From positions 1 to 6,823 of the forward strand of contig JALWNF010000049.1 in NCBI GenBank assembly GCA_026995985.1: DNA of 6,823 nucleotides, read 5' to 3'. A program made the translations under genes and the position numbers. The notes beneath the pieces were generated by a model, which worked only from the letters and a program-made list of their open reading frames with translations, had not been told where the DNA came from and ran no database searches. Source of the DNA: Campylobacteraceae bacterium. Lineage in GTDB: Bacteria; Campylobacterota; Campylobacteria; Campylobacterales; Sulfurovaceae. Positions 1 to 5,614 of this stretch are shown in pieces (position 1 is the stretch's first letter; the number at the start of each line of letters is the position of its first letter).

Positions 1-547
1 CATCTATCATGGCTCGAACATACCCCTTGTGGCGAAGAGACTCAATCATATCTGCAAATGTTCCCTTTTTCTCTTTGACTAAAGGGGCCAAAATAACTAG
101 TTTTGCTCCATTTGGAAGCTTTAGAACTTCTTCAATAATATCTGAAGCTGACATAGATGAGATGGGCTTTCCACACTTGTGACAGTGCTGTTTTCCAACT
201 CTAGCAAAGAGTAGTCGTAGGTAGTCATAAATCTCTGTAATTGTTCCAACTGTTGAGCGAGGGTTTTTAGAGGTGGTCTTTTGGTCAATGGCAATAGCAG
301 GGGTTAGCCCCTCTATCTTGTCTACATCTGGTTTTCCTACACGCCCTAAAAACTGACGAGCATAAGAGGAGAGTGACTCAATATAGCGTCGCTGACCCTC
401 TGCATAGAGTGTCGAAAAGGCTAAAGTTGACTTTCCACTACCTGAGATACCTGTAATGACTATAAGTTGATTTTTGGGAATGGTTAAGTTTATATCTTTT
501 AAGTTATTCTCTCTTGCCCCAAAAACTTTGATTTTTTGATTTTTCAT
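1..547 (-). CDS. uvrA: UvrA, excinuclease ABC subunit A, N-terminal part (3' end outside the window)
   Basis: UvrA is the ATP-dependent damage-recognition subunit of UvrABC nucleotide excision repair in the cytoplasm; it loads UvrB onto damaged DNA. Translating the minus strand from the ATG at 545-547 gives 182 complete codons without a stop. The first ABC half is recognisable: Walker [10 protein letters not shown] at residues 33-41 (Lys39), then [19 protein letters not shown] (about 50-68), [13 protein letters not shown] (about 79-91) and [16 protein letters not shown] (about 95-110), all hallmark UvrA strings. A CHKCGK pair (Cys122/Cys125) follows; this CxxC occurs in many non-enterobacterial UvrAs. 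The family is usually about 940 residues, so roughly the first fifth is present; the signature motif, zinc finger and second ATPase lie beyond the window. The start lies 9 nt after the stop of the upstream transporter gene, and an AGGA at 560-563 overlapping that gene's last codons is the likely ribosome site. The two genes are probably cotranscribed. Confidence 0.95.
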   Translation of the reverse strand, partial: MKNQKIKVFGARENNLKDINLTIPKNQLIVITGISGSGKSTLAFSTLYAEGQRRYIESLSSYARQFLGRVGKPDVDKIEGLTPAIAIDQKTTSKNPRSTVGTITEIYDYLRLLFARVGKQHCHKCGKPISSMSASDIIEEVLKLPNGAKLVILAPLVKEKKGTFADMIESLRHKGYVRAMID

Positions 548-556
548 ATATATTAT

Positions 557-1297
557 CTATCCTATAAACATTTTTTTAATTAAAATTAAGGTTGCTACCA
601 AATACATAATAAGCAGATAGAGTTTATGGTGTCTGTCGTGAACATGCTCTTTTAACCATATTCCAATGTAAACCCCTAGAAGTGAAGCTACAGCTACATA
701 GATGCCTTTTTCTAAATCTATAGTCCCTGTTGAGAGTTTTGTAATGAGACCTGCAACTGATGAGAAGGCAACAAAAAAGAGTCCTGCTGATACTGCTTTT
801 TTAATTGGATAGTGTAGAAACCCTGCTAAGATAGGTGTTAACAAAATTGAGCCACCAACCCCAAGTGAGATAGCAAAGATACCAATAATAAGACCCACAA
901 TAAAAAGAACTATATAACTCAATGTTTTTACCTCTTCACCTTTTGAGGCTTTAGCGGTAAAAATATTATATAGAGCAAATAAAACTACTCCTAAAAAGAG
1001 AAGTTGTAAAACTCTCTCTGGCACTAAATTTGAAGTGTAAGCACCTATAGCTCCTCCTATAAAACCACCAATACCTACCCACACTCCTTCACCTAAAATT
1101 AGTGACCCTTTTTTGTAGTTAAGATATGAACCATAGAGTGAAGAGAATACCATCTGAATAATAGAGATACCAATAGCTGTTTTAATATCTATTCCTAATA
1201 ACATAAGGATTGGAATTAAAATTATTCCTCCTCCAATACCAAAAAAACCAGCAAGTATTCCAATAAAAATACCAACTAAAATCAATATTATTTCCAT
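557..1297 (-). CDS. TSUP (TauE/SafE, DUF81) family membrane transporter
   Basis: A 246-residue polytopic inner-membrane protein of the TSUP family, whose studied members move sulfite, sulfoacetate, thiosulfate or other small anions. Visible evidence is the family's two-fold internal repeat: GFFGIGGGIILIPIL at 17-31 is echoed by SLGVGGSILLTPIL at 144-157, each in a glycine-rich first helix of a half. About seven to eight hydrophobic segments are apparent (roughly 3-31, 40-60, 72-90, 96-113, 126-158, 166-188, 196-215, 226-244). A charged stretch, EHVHDRHHK at 217-225, with four histidines, sits between the last two helices. The ATG at 1295-1297 is preceded by a good AGGAG at 1306-1310 with 8-nt spacing. 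It lies upstream of uvrA with a 9-nt gap and diverges from kdsB. The family is clear; the substrate cannot be read from sequence, and uvrA next door gives no metabolic hint. A sulfur oxyanion would suit a sulfur-oxidising campylobacterote, but that is inference. Confidence 0.88.
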   Translation of the reverse strand: MEIILILVGIFIGILAGFFGIGGGIILIPILMLLGIDIKTAIGISIIQMVFSSLYGSYLNYKKGSLILGEGVWVGIGGFIGGAIGAYTSNLVPERVLQLLFLGVVLFALYNIFTAKASKGEEVKTLSYIVLFIVGLIIGIFAISLGVGGSILLTPILAGFLHYPIKKAVSAGLFFVAFSSVAGLITKLSTGTIDLEKGIYVAVASLLGVYIGIWLKEHVHDRHHKLYLLIMYLVATLILIKKMFIG

Positions 1298-1326
1298 ATA
1301 TAGAACTCCTAAAAATTAAAGAGAAG

Positions 1327-1335
1327 ATTATAACA
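1327..1335 (-). promoter_or_regulatory. Extended -10 promoter element for the TSUP-uvrA operon
   Basis: On the minus strand this reads TGTTATAAT, a perfect extended -10 (TGn followed by TATAAT). It lies about 30 bp upstream of the transporter ATG and just upstream of its AGGAG ribosome site, giving a predicted start near 1320 and a leader of about 23 nt. No convincing -35 box is present at the usual spacing, as is common for vegetative promoters in Campylobacterota. Confidence 0.6.
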
Positions 1336-1340
1336 TGATA

Positions 1341-1351
1341 TATGATAAAAT
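1341..1351 (+). promoter_or_regulatory. Probable -10 region for kdsB
   Basis: The plus-strand stretch TATGATAAAAT contains TATGAT (5 of 6 to TATAAT) at 1341-1346, about 35 bp before the kdsB start. No clear -35 is seen. It lies within 6 bp of the opposing -10 of the TSUP operon, so the two divergent promoters probably overlap. It is assigned mainly by position. Confidence 0.35.
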
Positions 1352-1380
1352 AACCCAAAAGTTTAAAAGTGAGTATATAG

Positions 1381-2106
1381 ATGATTATTATTCCTGCACG
1401 TATTGGCTCTTCTCGTTTTCCAAATAAAGTCTTAGCAGATGTTGGTGGAGTACCTATGGTTGTAAGAACAGCTCAAGCTGTTAGCAAGATAGATAGAGTT
1501 GCCATTGCTACTGATTCACAAGATGTAGTAGATATAGCAAAAAGATACAACATAGAAGCCATTATGACCTTATCTGCTCACAACTCTGGAACAGACAGAG
1601 TCTTTGAAGCATCTCAAAAGCTTGGACTACCTGATAGTGAAGTTATAGTAAATGTTCAAGGAGATGAGCCATTTATAGAGGAGGAGGTAGTCAAAGCTGT
1701 TTTTGATTTAACAGTTAAGAATAGAGACAATGAATCTATTATGATGAACTCTTGTTATAAGATAATGAGTAATCCAGAAGCTGATGACCCAAATATTGTT
1801 AAGGTGGTAACAAGTAGCAATGAGTTAGCCCTCTACTTCTCACGCTCTAAAATCCCTCACCCTCGTGACCACCACTTCAACGACTACAAAGGACACTTAG
1901 GAATTTATGGTTTTACTAAAAAATCGCTAGAGACCTTTTGCAAACTAAAACCTGCTCCTATTGAAGATATTGAAAAATTAGAGCAGTTACGTGCTTTATA
2001 CTATGACTATAAAATTGCAATGGTAAAAGTTGAGACAAAAAGCTTTGGAATCGATACAATTGAAGATTTAGAAAAAGCTATTAAACTCCACAATATAAGT
2101 AACTAA
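1381..2106 (+). CDS. kdsB: KdsB, 3-deoxy-manno-octulosonate cytidylyltransferase (CMP-Kdo synthetase)
   Basis: KdsB activates Kdo with CTP to give CMP-Kdo, the donor used by the Kdo transferase to link lipid A to the LPS or LOS core; it is cytoplasmic and Mg-dependent. The 241 residues match the family's usual 240-250. Motifs seen: nucleotide-binding N-terminus IIIPARIGSSRFPNK (2-16), TDSQDV near 44-49, SGTDRVFEA at 69-77, the metal-site loop NVQGDEPF at 91-98 (Asp95), SRSKIPHPRD in the middle, HLGIYGF, the EDIEKLEQLRAL helix, and GIDTIEDLE near the end (Asp225, the second conserved metal ligand). The start is well fixed: the codon immediately before the ATG (1378-1380) is an in-frame TAG, so no upstream start is possible. 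The ribosome site is weak (GTGAG at 1369-1373). The gene stands alone, divergent from the TSUP gene and 221 bp from htrA. No convincing terminator follows it. Confidence 0.95.
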   Translation: MIIIPARIGSSRFPNKVLADVGGVPMVVRTAQAVSKIDRVAIATDSQDVVDIAKRYNIEAIMTLSAHNSGTDRVFEASQKLGLPDSEVIVNVQGDEPFIEEEVVKAVFDLTVKNRDNESIMMNSCYKIMSNPEADDPNIVKVVTSSNELALYFSRSKIPHPRDHHFNDYKGHLGIYGFTKKSLETFCKLKPAPIEDIEKLEQLRALYYDYKIAMVKVETKSFGIDTIEDLEKAIKLHNISN

Positions 2107-2110
2107 TCTA

Positions 2111-2134
2111 TTTTGTTAACAAAAGGTTAACCTT
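2111..2134. promoter_or_regulatory. Tandem GTTAAC palindromes, probable operator upstream of the htrA promoter
   Basis: Two perfect overlapping palindromes sit side by side: TTTTGTTAACAAAA (2111-2124) and AAGGTTAACCTT (2123-2134). Their GTTAAC cores (2115-2120 and 2126-2131) repeat with an 11-bp period, about one helical turn. Relative to the -10 at 2164-2169 they lie near -48 and -59, where activators, notably OmpR/PhoB-type response regulators that bind 11-bp direct repeats, commonly sit. The bound protein is unknown. A role as kdsB terminator is unlikely because there is no GC-rich stem or T tract. Confidence 0.45.
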
Positions 2135-2163
2135 CTGTTTTCTATTGGTTTATCTAAATATTT

Positions 2164-2169
2164 TATAAT
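2164..2169 (+). promoter_or_regulatory. Consensus -10 box (TATAAT) for the htrA leader or an independent small RNA
   Basis: TATAAT matches the sigma-70-type -10 consensus exactly, within the AT-rich stretch TATTTTATAATAG. The predicted start is about 2175-2177. The -35 region is not consensus (TTGGTT at 2145-2150 is too close). If htrA is transcribed from here it has a leader of about 150 nt, long for this phylum and filled by two stem-loops. A second, weaker -10-like TTATTAAT at 2285-2292 could serve htrA with a shorter leader. Confidence 0.55.
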
Positions 2170-2175
2170 AGCGTC

Positions 2176-2300
2176 ATGAAAGATATATCTAAGAGAGATT
2201 TTTCTCCTTTGCTTTTCTTAGATATCGTGGTCATTAATAAAAATTAAATTAAACTCCTTTTCTCCCTCCTTTTACTTTCTAATCTTATTAATGACCCTTT
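2176..2300 (+). ncRNA. Structured htrA leader or candidate small RNA: two stem-loops with anti-Shine-Dalgarno loops
   Basis: Stem 1 is a perfect 10-bp inverted repeat: ATATCTAAGA at 2185-2194 pairs with TCTTAGATAT at 2216-2225, closing a 21-nt loop. Stem 2, three bases later, is a perfect 12-bp inverted repeat: GGTCATTAATAA at 2229-2240 pairs with TTATTAATGACC at 2285-2296, closing a 44-nt loop. The loops carry three copies of CTCCTTT (2204-2210, 2254-2260, 2266-2272), the last within CCTCCTTT (2265-2272), identical to the anti-Shine-Dalgarno end of 16S rRNA. After stem 2, CCTTT at 2296-2300 can pair with AAAGG at 2317-2321, the htrA ribosome site. Possible roles are translational control of htrA, or a C/U-rich regulatory RNA acting on other messages. 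No U-tract terminator is seen after stem 2, so a leader is slightly favoured. The minus strand would fold similarly, so strand is inferred from the TATAAT at 2164-2169. No known RNA family was recognised. Confidence 0.45.
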
Positions 2301-2327
2301 CAATAATATAAATAAAAAAGGCTACAT

Positions 2328-3731
2328 ATGAATAAAAAAATCTTACTACTCTCTTTTATGCTTTCAGTATCTATTTTAGCAAATAATATTAAGTTTGAGA
2401 ATGCTCCTAAAAATCCTAAACATAGACTACCTAATGGCAAAAATGAGATTTTATCTTTTAATAGTGCAATTAAAGATGCTATGAAATCTGTTGTAAATAT
2501 TGCAACTAAGACTATTGTATCAAAACAACAAAATGCTCTTTATAATGACCCATTCTTTCAAGAGTTTTTTGGACATAGAAATCTTCCTCAACAAACACCA
2601 CAAAAGCGTGATAATGCTTTGGGTTCTGGAGTAATTGTTTCAAAAGATGGATATATTGTAACTAATAATCATGTTATTGCAGATGCAGATGAAATTTCAG
2701 TTACTATTAATGGCTCTGATAAAGTCTATACAGCAAAAGTGGTTGGAACAGATAAAGATAGCGACTTAGCAGTTATTAAGATTGATGCAAAAAATTTAAA
2801 GCCTATAAAATTAGGTCATATTGAAGATTTAGAACTAGGTGATATTGTCTTTGCTATAGGTAACCCTTTTGGTGTGGGAGAGACAGTTACACAAGGGATT
2901 ATATCTGCACTCAACAAAGACCATGTAGGTATCAATAGGTATGAGCACTTTATTCAGACTGATGCATCTATTAACCCTGGAAACTCTGGTGGTGCATTAA
3001 TTGACTCTCGTGGAGCCTTAATTGGTATTAATGCAGCTATTATATCTCAAACAGGGGGAAATCATGGAATAGGATTTAGTATTCCTATAGATATGGTTAG
3101 AAATGTTGTCTCAAAACTAATTAAAGATGGAAGAGTTAACCGTGGATATATGGGAGTTAATATCTCTAAAATAACTGAACCTCTTAAAAAGCTCTATGTG
3201 CGACAAAATGGTGCTATTGTTACAGATGTCCAAGAAGGCTCTCCTGCACAAAAAGCAAAAATACAACGTGGTGATTTAATCTTTTCGGTTAATGGCAAAG
3301 ATGTCAAGAATCCAAGTGAACTACAGCGTATTATTACTGCATTAAACCCAAATGATGTCATTACTATTGGTATCGAAAGAGATAAAAGAGAGTTAACAAA
3401 AACACTCACACTAAATAGCCTTGATAATTCAAGAACACTATCTGGAAACTATATTGAGACTGATGGTCTAAGACTTAGTGAATTAACAGGAAAAATAAAA
3501 AAGGAGTTTAATATTCCTTATGATACTACAGGTGTCTTTATAGAGGGTGTTTTAGAAAATAGCCAAGCAGATATAAGTGGTTTTATGGCTGGTGATATAT
3601 TAATTCAAATTGAAGATATAAAGATAGAAAATCTTAAAGATGCCAAAAGAGCATTCACTCTATATAAAGGGCGAACAAAACGTGTTTATGTTAATCGAGG
3701 AGGATTTATTTTACTTCTTGTAACTAAATAG
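2328..3731 (+). CDS. htrA: HtrA/DegP-family periplasmic serine protease-chaperone (Do family)
   Basis: HtrA degrades or refolds misfolded envelope proteins in the periplasm; homologues in Campylobacter and Helicobacter are also secreted and cleave E-cadherin. The 467 residues show the full Do layout. A signal peptide covers about 1-18 (MNKK, hydrophobic core, likely cleavage after SILA). The trypsin-like domain carries the triad His115 (TNNHVI), Asp146 (DSDLAVIKI) and Ser220 (GNSGGAL), plus the flexible LA-loop region with NDPFFQEFFG at 73-82. PDZ1 begins near 272 (RGYMGVNI) and runs to about 365; PDZ2 covers about 375-467 and includes GVFIEG and a SGFMAGDILIQIED loop. The length and two PDZ domains match DegP/DegQ. 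The ATG is preceded by an A-rich AAAAAAGG ending at 2321, 6 nt upstream. The gene is monocistronic and convergent with hspR, a neighbourhood also seen in Campylobacter. The upstream leader and tandem GTTAAC sites suggest stress control; no HspR-type operator was found in front of it. Confidence 0.95.
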   Translation: MNKKILLLSFMLSVSILANNIKFENAPKNPKHRLPNGKNEILSFNSAIKDAMKSVVNIATKTIVSKQQNALYNDPFFQEFFGHRNLPQQTPQKRDNALGSGVIVSKDGYIVTNNHVIADADEISVTINGSDKVYTAKVVGTDKDSDLAVIKIDAKNLKPIKLGHIEDLELGDIVFAIGNPFGVGETVTQGIISALNKDHVGINRYEHFIQTDASINPGNSGGALIDSRGALIGINAAIISQTGGNHGIGFSIPIDMVRNVVSKLIKDGRVNRGYMGVNISKITEPLKKLYVRQNGAIVTDVQEGSPAQKAKIQRGDLIFSVNGKDVKNPSELQRIITALNPNDVITIGIERDKRELTKTLTLNSLDNSRTLSGNYIETDGLRLSELTGKIKKEFNIPYDTTGVFIEGVLENSQADISGFMAGDILIQIEDIKIENLKDAKRAFTLYKGRTKRVYVNRGGFILLLVTK

Positions 3732-3757
3732 TGGTCGAGAAAATTACGACCCTATTT
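3726..3757. terminator. Hairpin overlapping both convergent stop codons (htrA / hspR), probable bidirectional terminator
   Basis: AAATAG-T-GGTCG at 3726-3737 pairs with CGACC-CTATTT at 3747-3757 around a 9-nt loop, giving an 11-bp stem with one bulged T. The left arm includes the htrA TAG (3729-3731) and the right arm reaches into the hspR TAA (3756-3758 on plus). The AT-rich outer stem could supply a short U-rich 3' flank in each direction, but there is no long T run, so efficiency is uncertain. Confidence 0.55.
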
Positions 3758-4127
3758 AATCTTCAAAAATTATAACATCATAACTTCCAGTTGTAACAAT
3801 AGCTTTATGTATAGGAACAGAGCCATTTCTATTGACTTTAGCTAACTCTTCACGAAGCTCTTTTATCTCATTACTCATAATATCCATCTGCTCTTTGAGC
3901 TTTAAGATAACATCTACTCCTGCAAGGTTAATACCCATTTTGCGAGTTAACTGTAATACAAATTTAATCTTGTCAATATCTCTTTGAGAGTAGAGTCTCA
4001 TACGTCCTTGTGTTCTTGAAGGCTCTATTAACCCCTCTTTTTCATACTGTCTTAGTGTCTGTGGATGAATATCTAACATACTTGATACTACCGATATAAG
4101 ATAAACAGGCTCATCGTAACTATGCAT
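3756..4127 (-). CDS. hspR: HspR, MerR-family heat-shock repressor
   Basis: HspR represses chaperone operons by binding HAIR inverted repeats; in Campylobacter and Helicobacter it controls groESL, hrcA-grpE-dnaK and its own cbpA operon. The 123 residues match the Helicobacter protein's size. The N-terminal MerR winged helix is clear: VYLISVVSSMLDIHPQTLRQ (8-27) then YEKEGLIEPSRTQGRMRLYS (28-47), including the RxYSxxD-type wing. A helical dimerisation segment follows at about 65-97 (KLKEQMDIMSNEIKELREEL), and a hydrophobic tail ends in VIIFED. It has no cysteine, so a metal- or redox-sensing MerR is unlikely. The ATG lies 3 nt after the cbpA stop, and its AAAGGAG (4134-4140) lies inside the end of cbpA, indicating translational coupling. 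In Helicobacter pylori the operon continues into a further gene; here it ends at hspR, facing htrA. Confidence 0.95.
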   Translation of the reverse strand: MHSYDEPVYLISVVSSMLDIHPQTLRQYEKEGLIEPSRTQGRMRLYSQRDIDKIKFVLQLTRKMGINLAGVDVILKLKEQMDIMSNEIKELREELAKVNRNGSVPIHKAIVTTGSYDVIIFED

Positions 4128-4130
4128 TAT

Positions 4131-5009
4131 CTACTCCTTTGAACTAGTTTCTCCAGATGGAAGTTTCTCTTTTAACATCTTTACTAACTCACCATCTAGC
4201 TCTTCTACTTTAGGCAATACTATATTAGCTGTTAAGTATAGATTTCCATAAAGTGCTGTTTTTCGGTCAATAACACCTTTTCCTCTAACTCTAAACTTCT
4301 GTCCATTTTTAGTATTTTGAGGTACTTTAATAGTAATCTTTCCATGAATAGTACTCTCAAATGTAACCTTTCCTCCAAATAGTGCCTCACGTAAAGGTAC
4401 ATCTAAAGTAGCATAAAGGTCATTATCTTTTCTTTCAAATGTAGGTGAAGGAGCTACCTCTACCTTTATAAGTAAATCTCCCCGTTTTCCACCTATTCCT
4501 GTATTGCCTTTGCCTCTAACTCTTAAGGTCTCACCACTTTTAATACCTGCTGGAATTTTAATATCAAAATCTTCACTGTTTATAGATATATGATGTTTAC
4601 CACCCATTACAGAAACAGCAAATGGAATAGTAATAGTAGTTCTTTGGTCAAGGTCTACTGCTCCTCTACTATGAGCCGTGCTACCAAAACCACCACCAAA
4701 TCCTGCACCACCTCCAAAAATATTTCTAAGTAGTTCATCTAAATCGATATTACTAGCATGACTTTGAGCAAAATCATGGAAGTTCTGTCCTCCAAAAATC
4801 TGGTCACCATACATATCATACTCTTCTTTCTTCTTCTTATCTGAAAGAACTTCGTACGCTGCATTAATCTCTTTAAACTTCTCTACAGCCTCTGCATCTT
4901 TATTTACATCAGGGTGGTATTTACGAGCTAATTTTCTATATGCTTTTTTTATCTCATCTGCACTTGCATTATCATTTAAACCTAAAGTTTCATATAAACT
5001 TTTTGCCAT
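4131..5009 (-). CDS. cbpA: CbpA-type (type II) J-domain co-chaperone
   Basis: A DnaJ-like co-chaperone that stimulates DnaK ATPase and delivers substrates in the cytoplasm; its Helicobacter counterpart also modulates HspR binding to DNA. The 292 residues show a J domain at 4-68 with HPD at 32-34, a Gly/Phe linker at about 72-109 with the [14 protein letters not shown] motif at 88-101, and C-terminal substrate domains I and II (about 116-280) containing [11 protein letters not shown] and [11 protein letters not shown]. The CxxCxGxG zinc repeats of true DnaJ are absent and length is below the roughly 375 of DnaJ, which places it with CbpA/DjlA-like class B proteins rather than DnaJ. The start ATG has AAGGAA at 5015-5020 as a ribosome site. 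It is first in a two-gene operon with hspR. The promoter at 5049-5078 is overlapped by a HAIR-like site, so induction by heat through loss of HspR binding is expected. Confidence 0.93.
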   Translation of the reverse strand: MAKSLYETLGLNDNASADEIKKAYRKLARKYHPDVNKDAEAVEKFKEINAAYEVLSDKKKKEEYDMYGDQIFGGQNFHDFAQSHASNIDLDELLRNIFGGGAGFGGGFGSTAHSRGAVDLDQRTTITIPFAVSVMGGKHHISINSEDFDIKIPAGIKSGETLRVRGKGNTGIGGKRGDLLIKVEVAPSPTFERKDNDLYATLDVPLREALFGGKVTFESTIHGKITIKVPQNTKNGQKFRVRGKGVIDRKTALYGNLYLTANIVLPKVEELDGELVKMLKEKLPSGETSSKE

Positions 5010-5048
5010 TCTCTTTCCTTGTCAATATAAATATTAAATATTAATGAA

Positions 5049-5078
5049 AGTATATCAAAAACTTTTAGTCTATGTCAA
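5049..5078 (-). promoter_or_regulatory. Sigma-70-type promoter of the cbpA-hspR operon
   Basis: On the minus strand a perfect TTGACA (plus 5073-5078) is followed 18 bp later by TATACT (plus 5049-5054, 5 of 6 to consensus). The predicted start is near 5042, giving a leader of about 33 nt before the cbpA ATG. A recognisable -35 is unusual for housekeeping promoters in this phylum but typical of its HspR-repressed chaperone promoters. Confidence 0.75.
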
Positions 5079-5083
5079 TCAAG
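5063..5083 (-). promoter_or_regulatory. HAIR-like operator for HspR overlapping the cbpA -35 box
   Basis: The minus strand reads CTTGATT-GACATAG-ACTAAAA, against the HAIR consensus CTTGAGT-N7-ACTCAAG: 6 of 7 in the left arm, exactly 7 nt between, 5 of 7 in the right arm. It covers the TTGACA and part of the spacer of the cbpA promoter, so bound HspR would block polymerase. Since hspR is the second gene of this operon, this predicts negative autoregulation, as known for Helicobacter and Campylobacter HspR. Confidence 0.7.
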
Positions 5084-5095
5084 GTTAGATAATTT

Positions 5096-5614
5096 CTATT
5101 TGGATTGCTTTATTAACATAACTATTATAATAAACATAGGAAGAGTTAAAAAAATTAAATATGGCATAAGCTTTAAAAAATGATTGCTATTTAGATAAAA
5201 AAATCCAAAAACCAATAGAGCATAAGCCCCTAAACGATAAAAAGAGAAAGATGCTTTTGCATCTTTTGTAGTTTGAAGTATGGAGCGACGGTTTTTCTTT
5301 AGATTTGCTCTCTCCTCTTTTACAATCTCTTGTAGTGTTTTCTCCTCTTCTTCCTCTTTTTTAAGTTCATCATCAAATAGGTCATAAGGGTCTTCAAGCT
5401 TATCTATTGTATCACGTTCATCATCAGGAGTAGCCCCTACACCTAAACGACCTTTTACCATACTCTTGTAAGATTGCATAGAACCCAACATAACAAGAGA
5501 AGAAGAGATAAAAGCAACTTGAGAGTTAACCAACCAATACTCTGCTCCAAGAAAATAGATTAACAGAGCAATAATCAAATCAATAAAGAGTAAAACAACA
5601 ACTATCTCTTTCAT
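5096..5614 (-). CDS. Unrecognised membrane protein with four predicted helices and a charged central loop
   Basis: I do not recognise a family. The 172 residues show two hydrophobic segments near the N-terminus (about 4-22 and 29-48), a hydrophilic central region (about 50-122) and two more hydrophobic segments (about 125-142 and 147-168), ending with KQSK. The central loop has an acidic run with DDELKKEEEEEK at 81-92 and heptad-like spacing to about 107, suggesting a short coiled coil; positive residues after helix 2 (KSMVKGR) and in KKNRR (106-110) favour a cytoplasmic loop. Its ATG overlaps the stop of the AtpZ-like gene by one base (TAATG), and the nearest purine-rich site (GAGGA at 5627-5631) is 12 nt away, so translation is probably coupled. 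Genetic linkage suggests a role related to its membrane neighbour, but function is unknown. The cbpA promoter begins just after its stop. Confidence 0.8.
   Translation of the reverse strand: MKEIVVVLLFIDLIIALLIYFLGAEYWLVNSQVAFISSSLVMLGSMQSYKSMVKGRLGVGATPDDERDTIDKLEDPYDLFDDELKKEEEEEKTLQEIVKEERANLKKNRRSILQTTKDAKASFSFYRLGAYALLVFGFFYLNSNHFLKLMPYLIFLTLPMFIIIVMLIKQSK

Noticed and set aside
2111..2134. Terminator for kdsB formed by the GTTAAC repeats
   Set aside because: The possible stems are short and AT-rich, with no following T run; the exact 11-bp spacing fits an operator better.
2229..2300. Second leader hairpin as a Rho-independent terminator
   Set aside because: The loop is 44 nt, the stem is AT-rich, and the sequence after it (CTTTCAATAAT) has no U tract.
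2107..2327. HAIR-type HspR site upstream of htrA
   Set aside because: No CTTGAGT-N7-ACTCAAG-like pair with correct spacing was found in the gap.
3194..3409. 71-codon open frame on the minus strand inside htrA
   Set aside because: It lies wholly antisense to the conserved PDZ1 coding region, has no ribosome site or family resemblance, and is a typical shadow frame.
5027..5044. AT-rich AAATATT direct repeats in the cbpA leader
   Set aside because: Short low-complexity sequence within an AT-rich leader; a second operator could not be supported.
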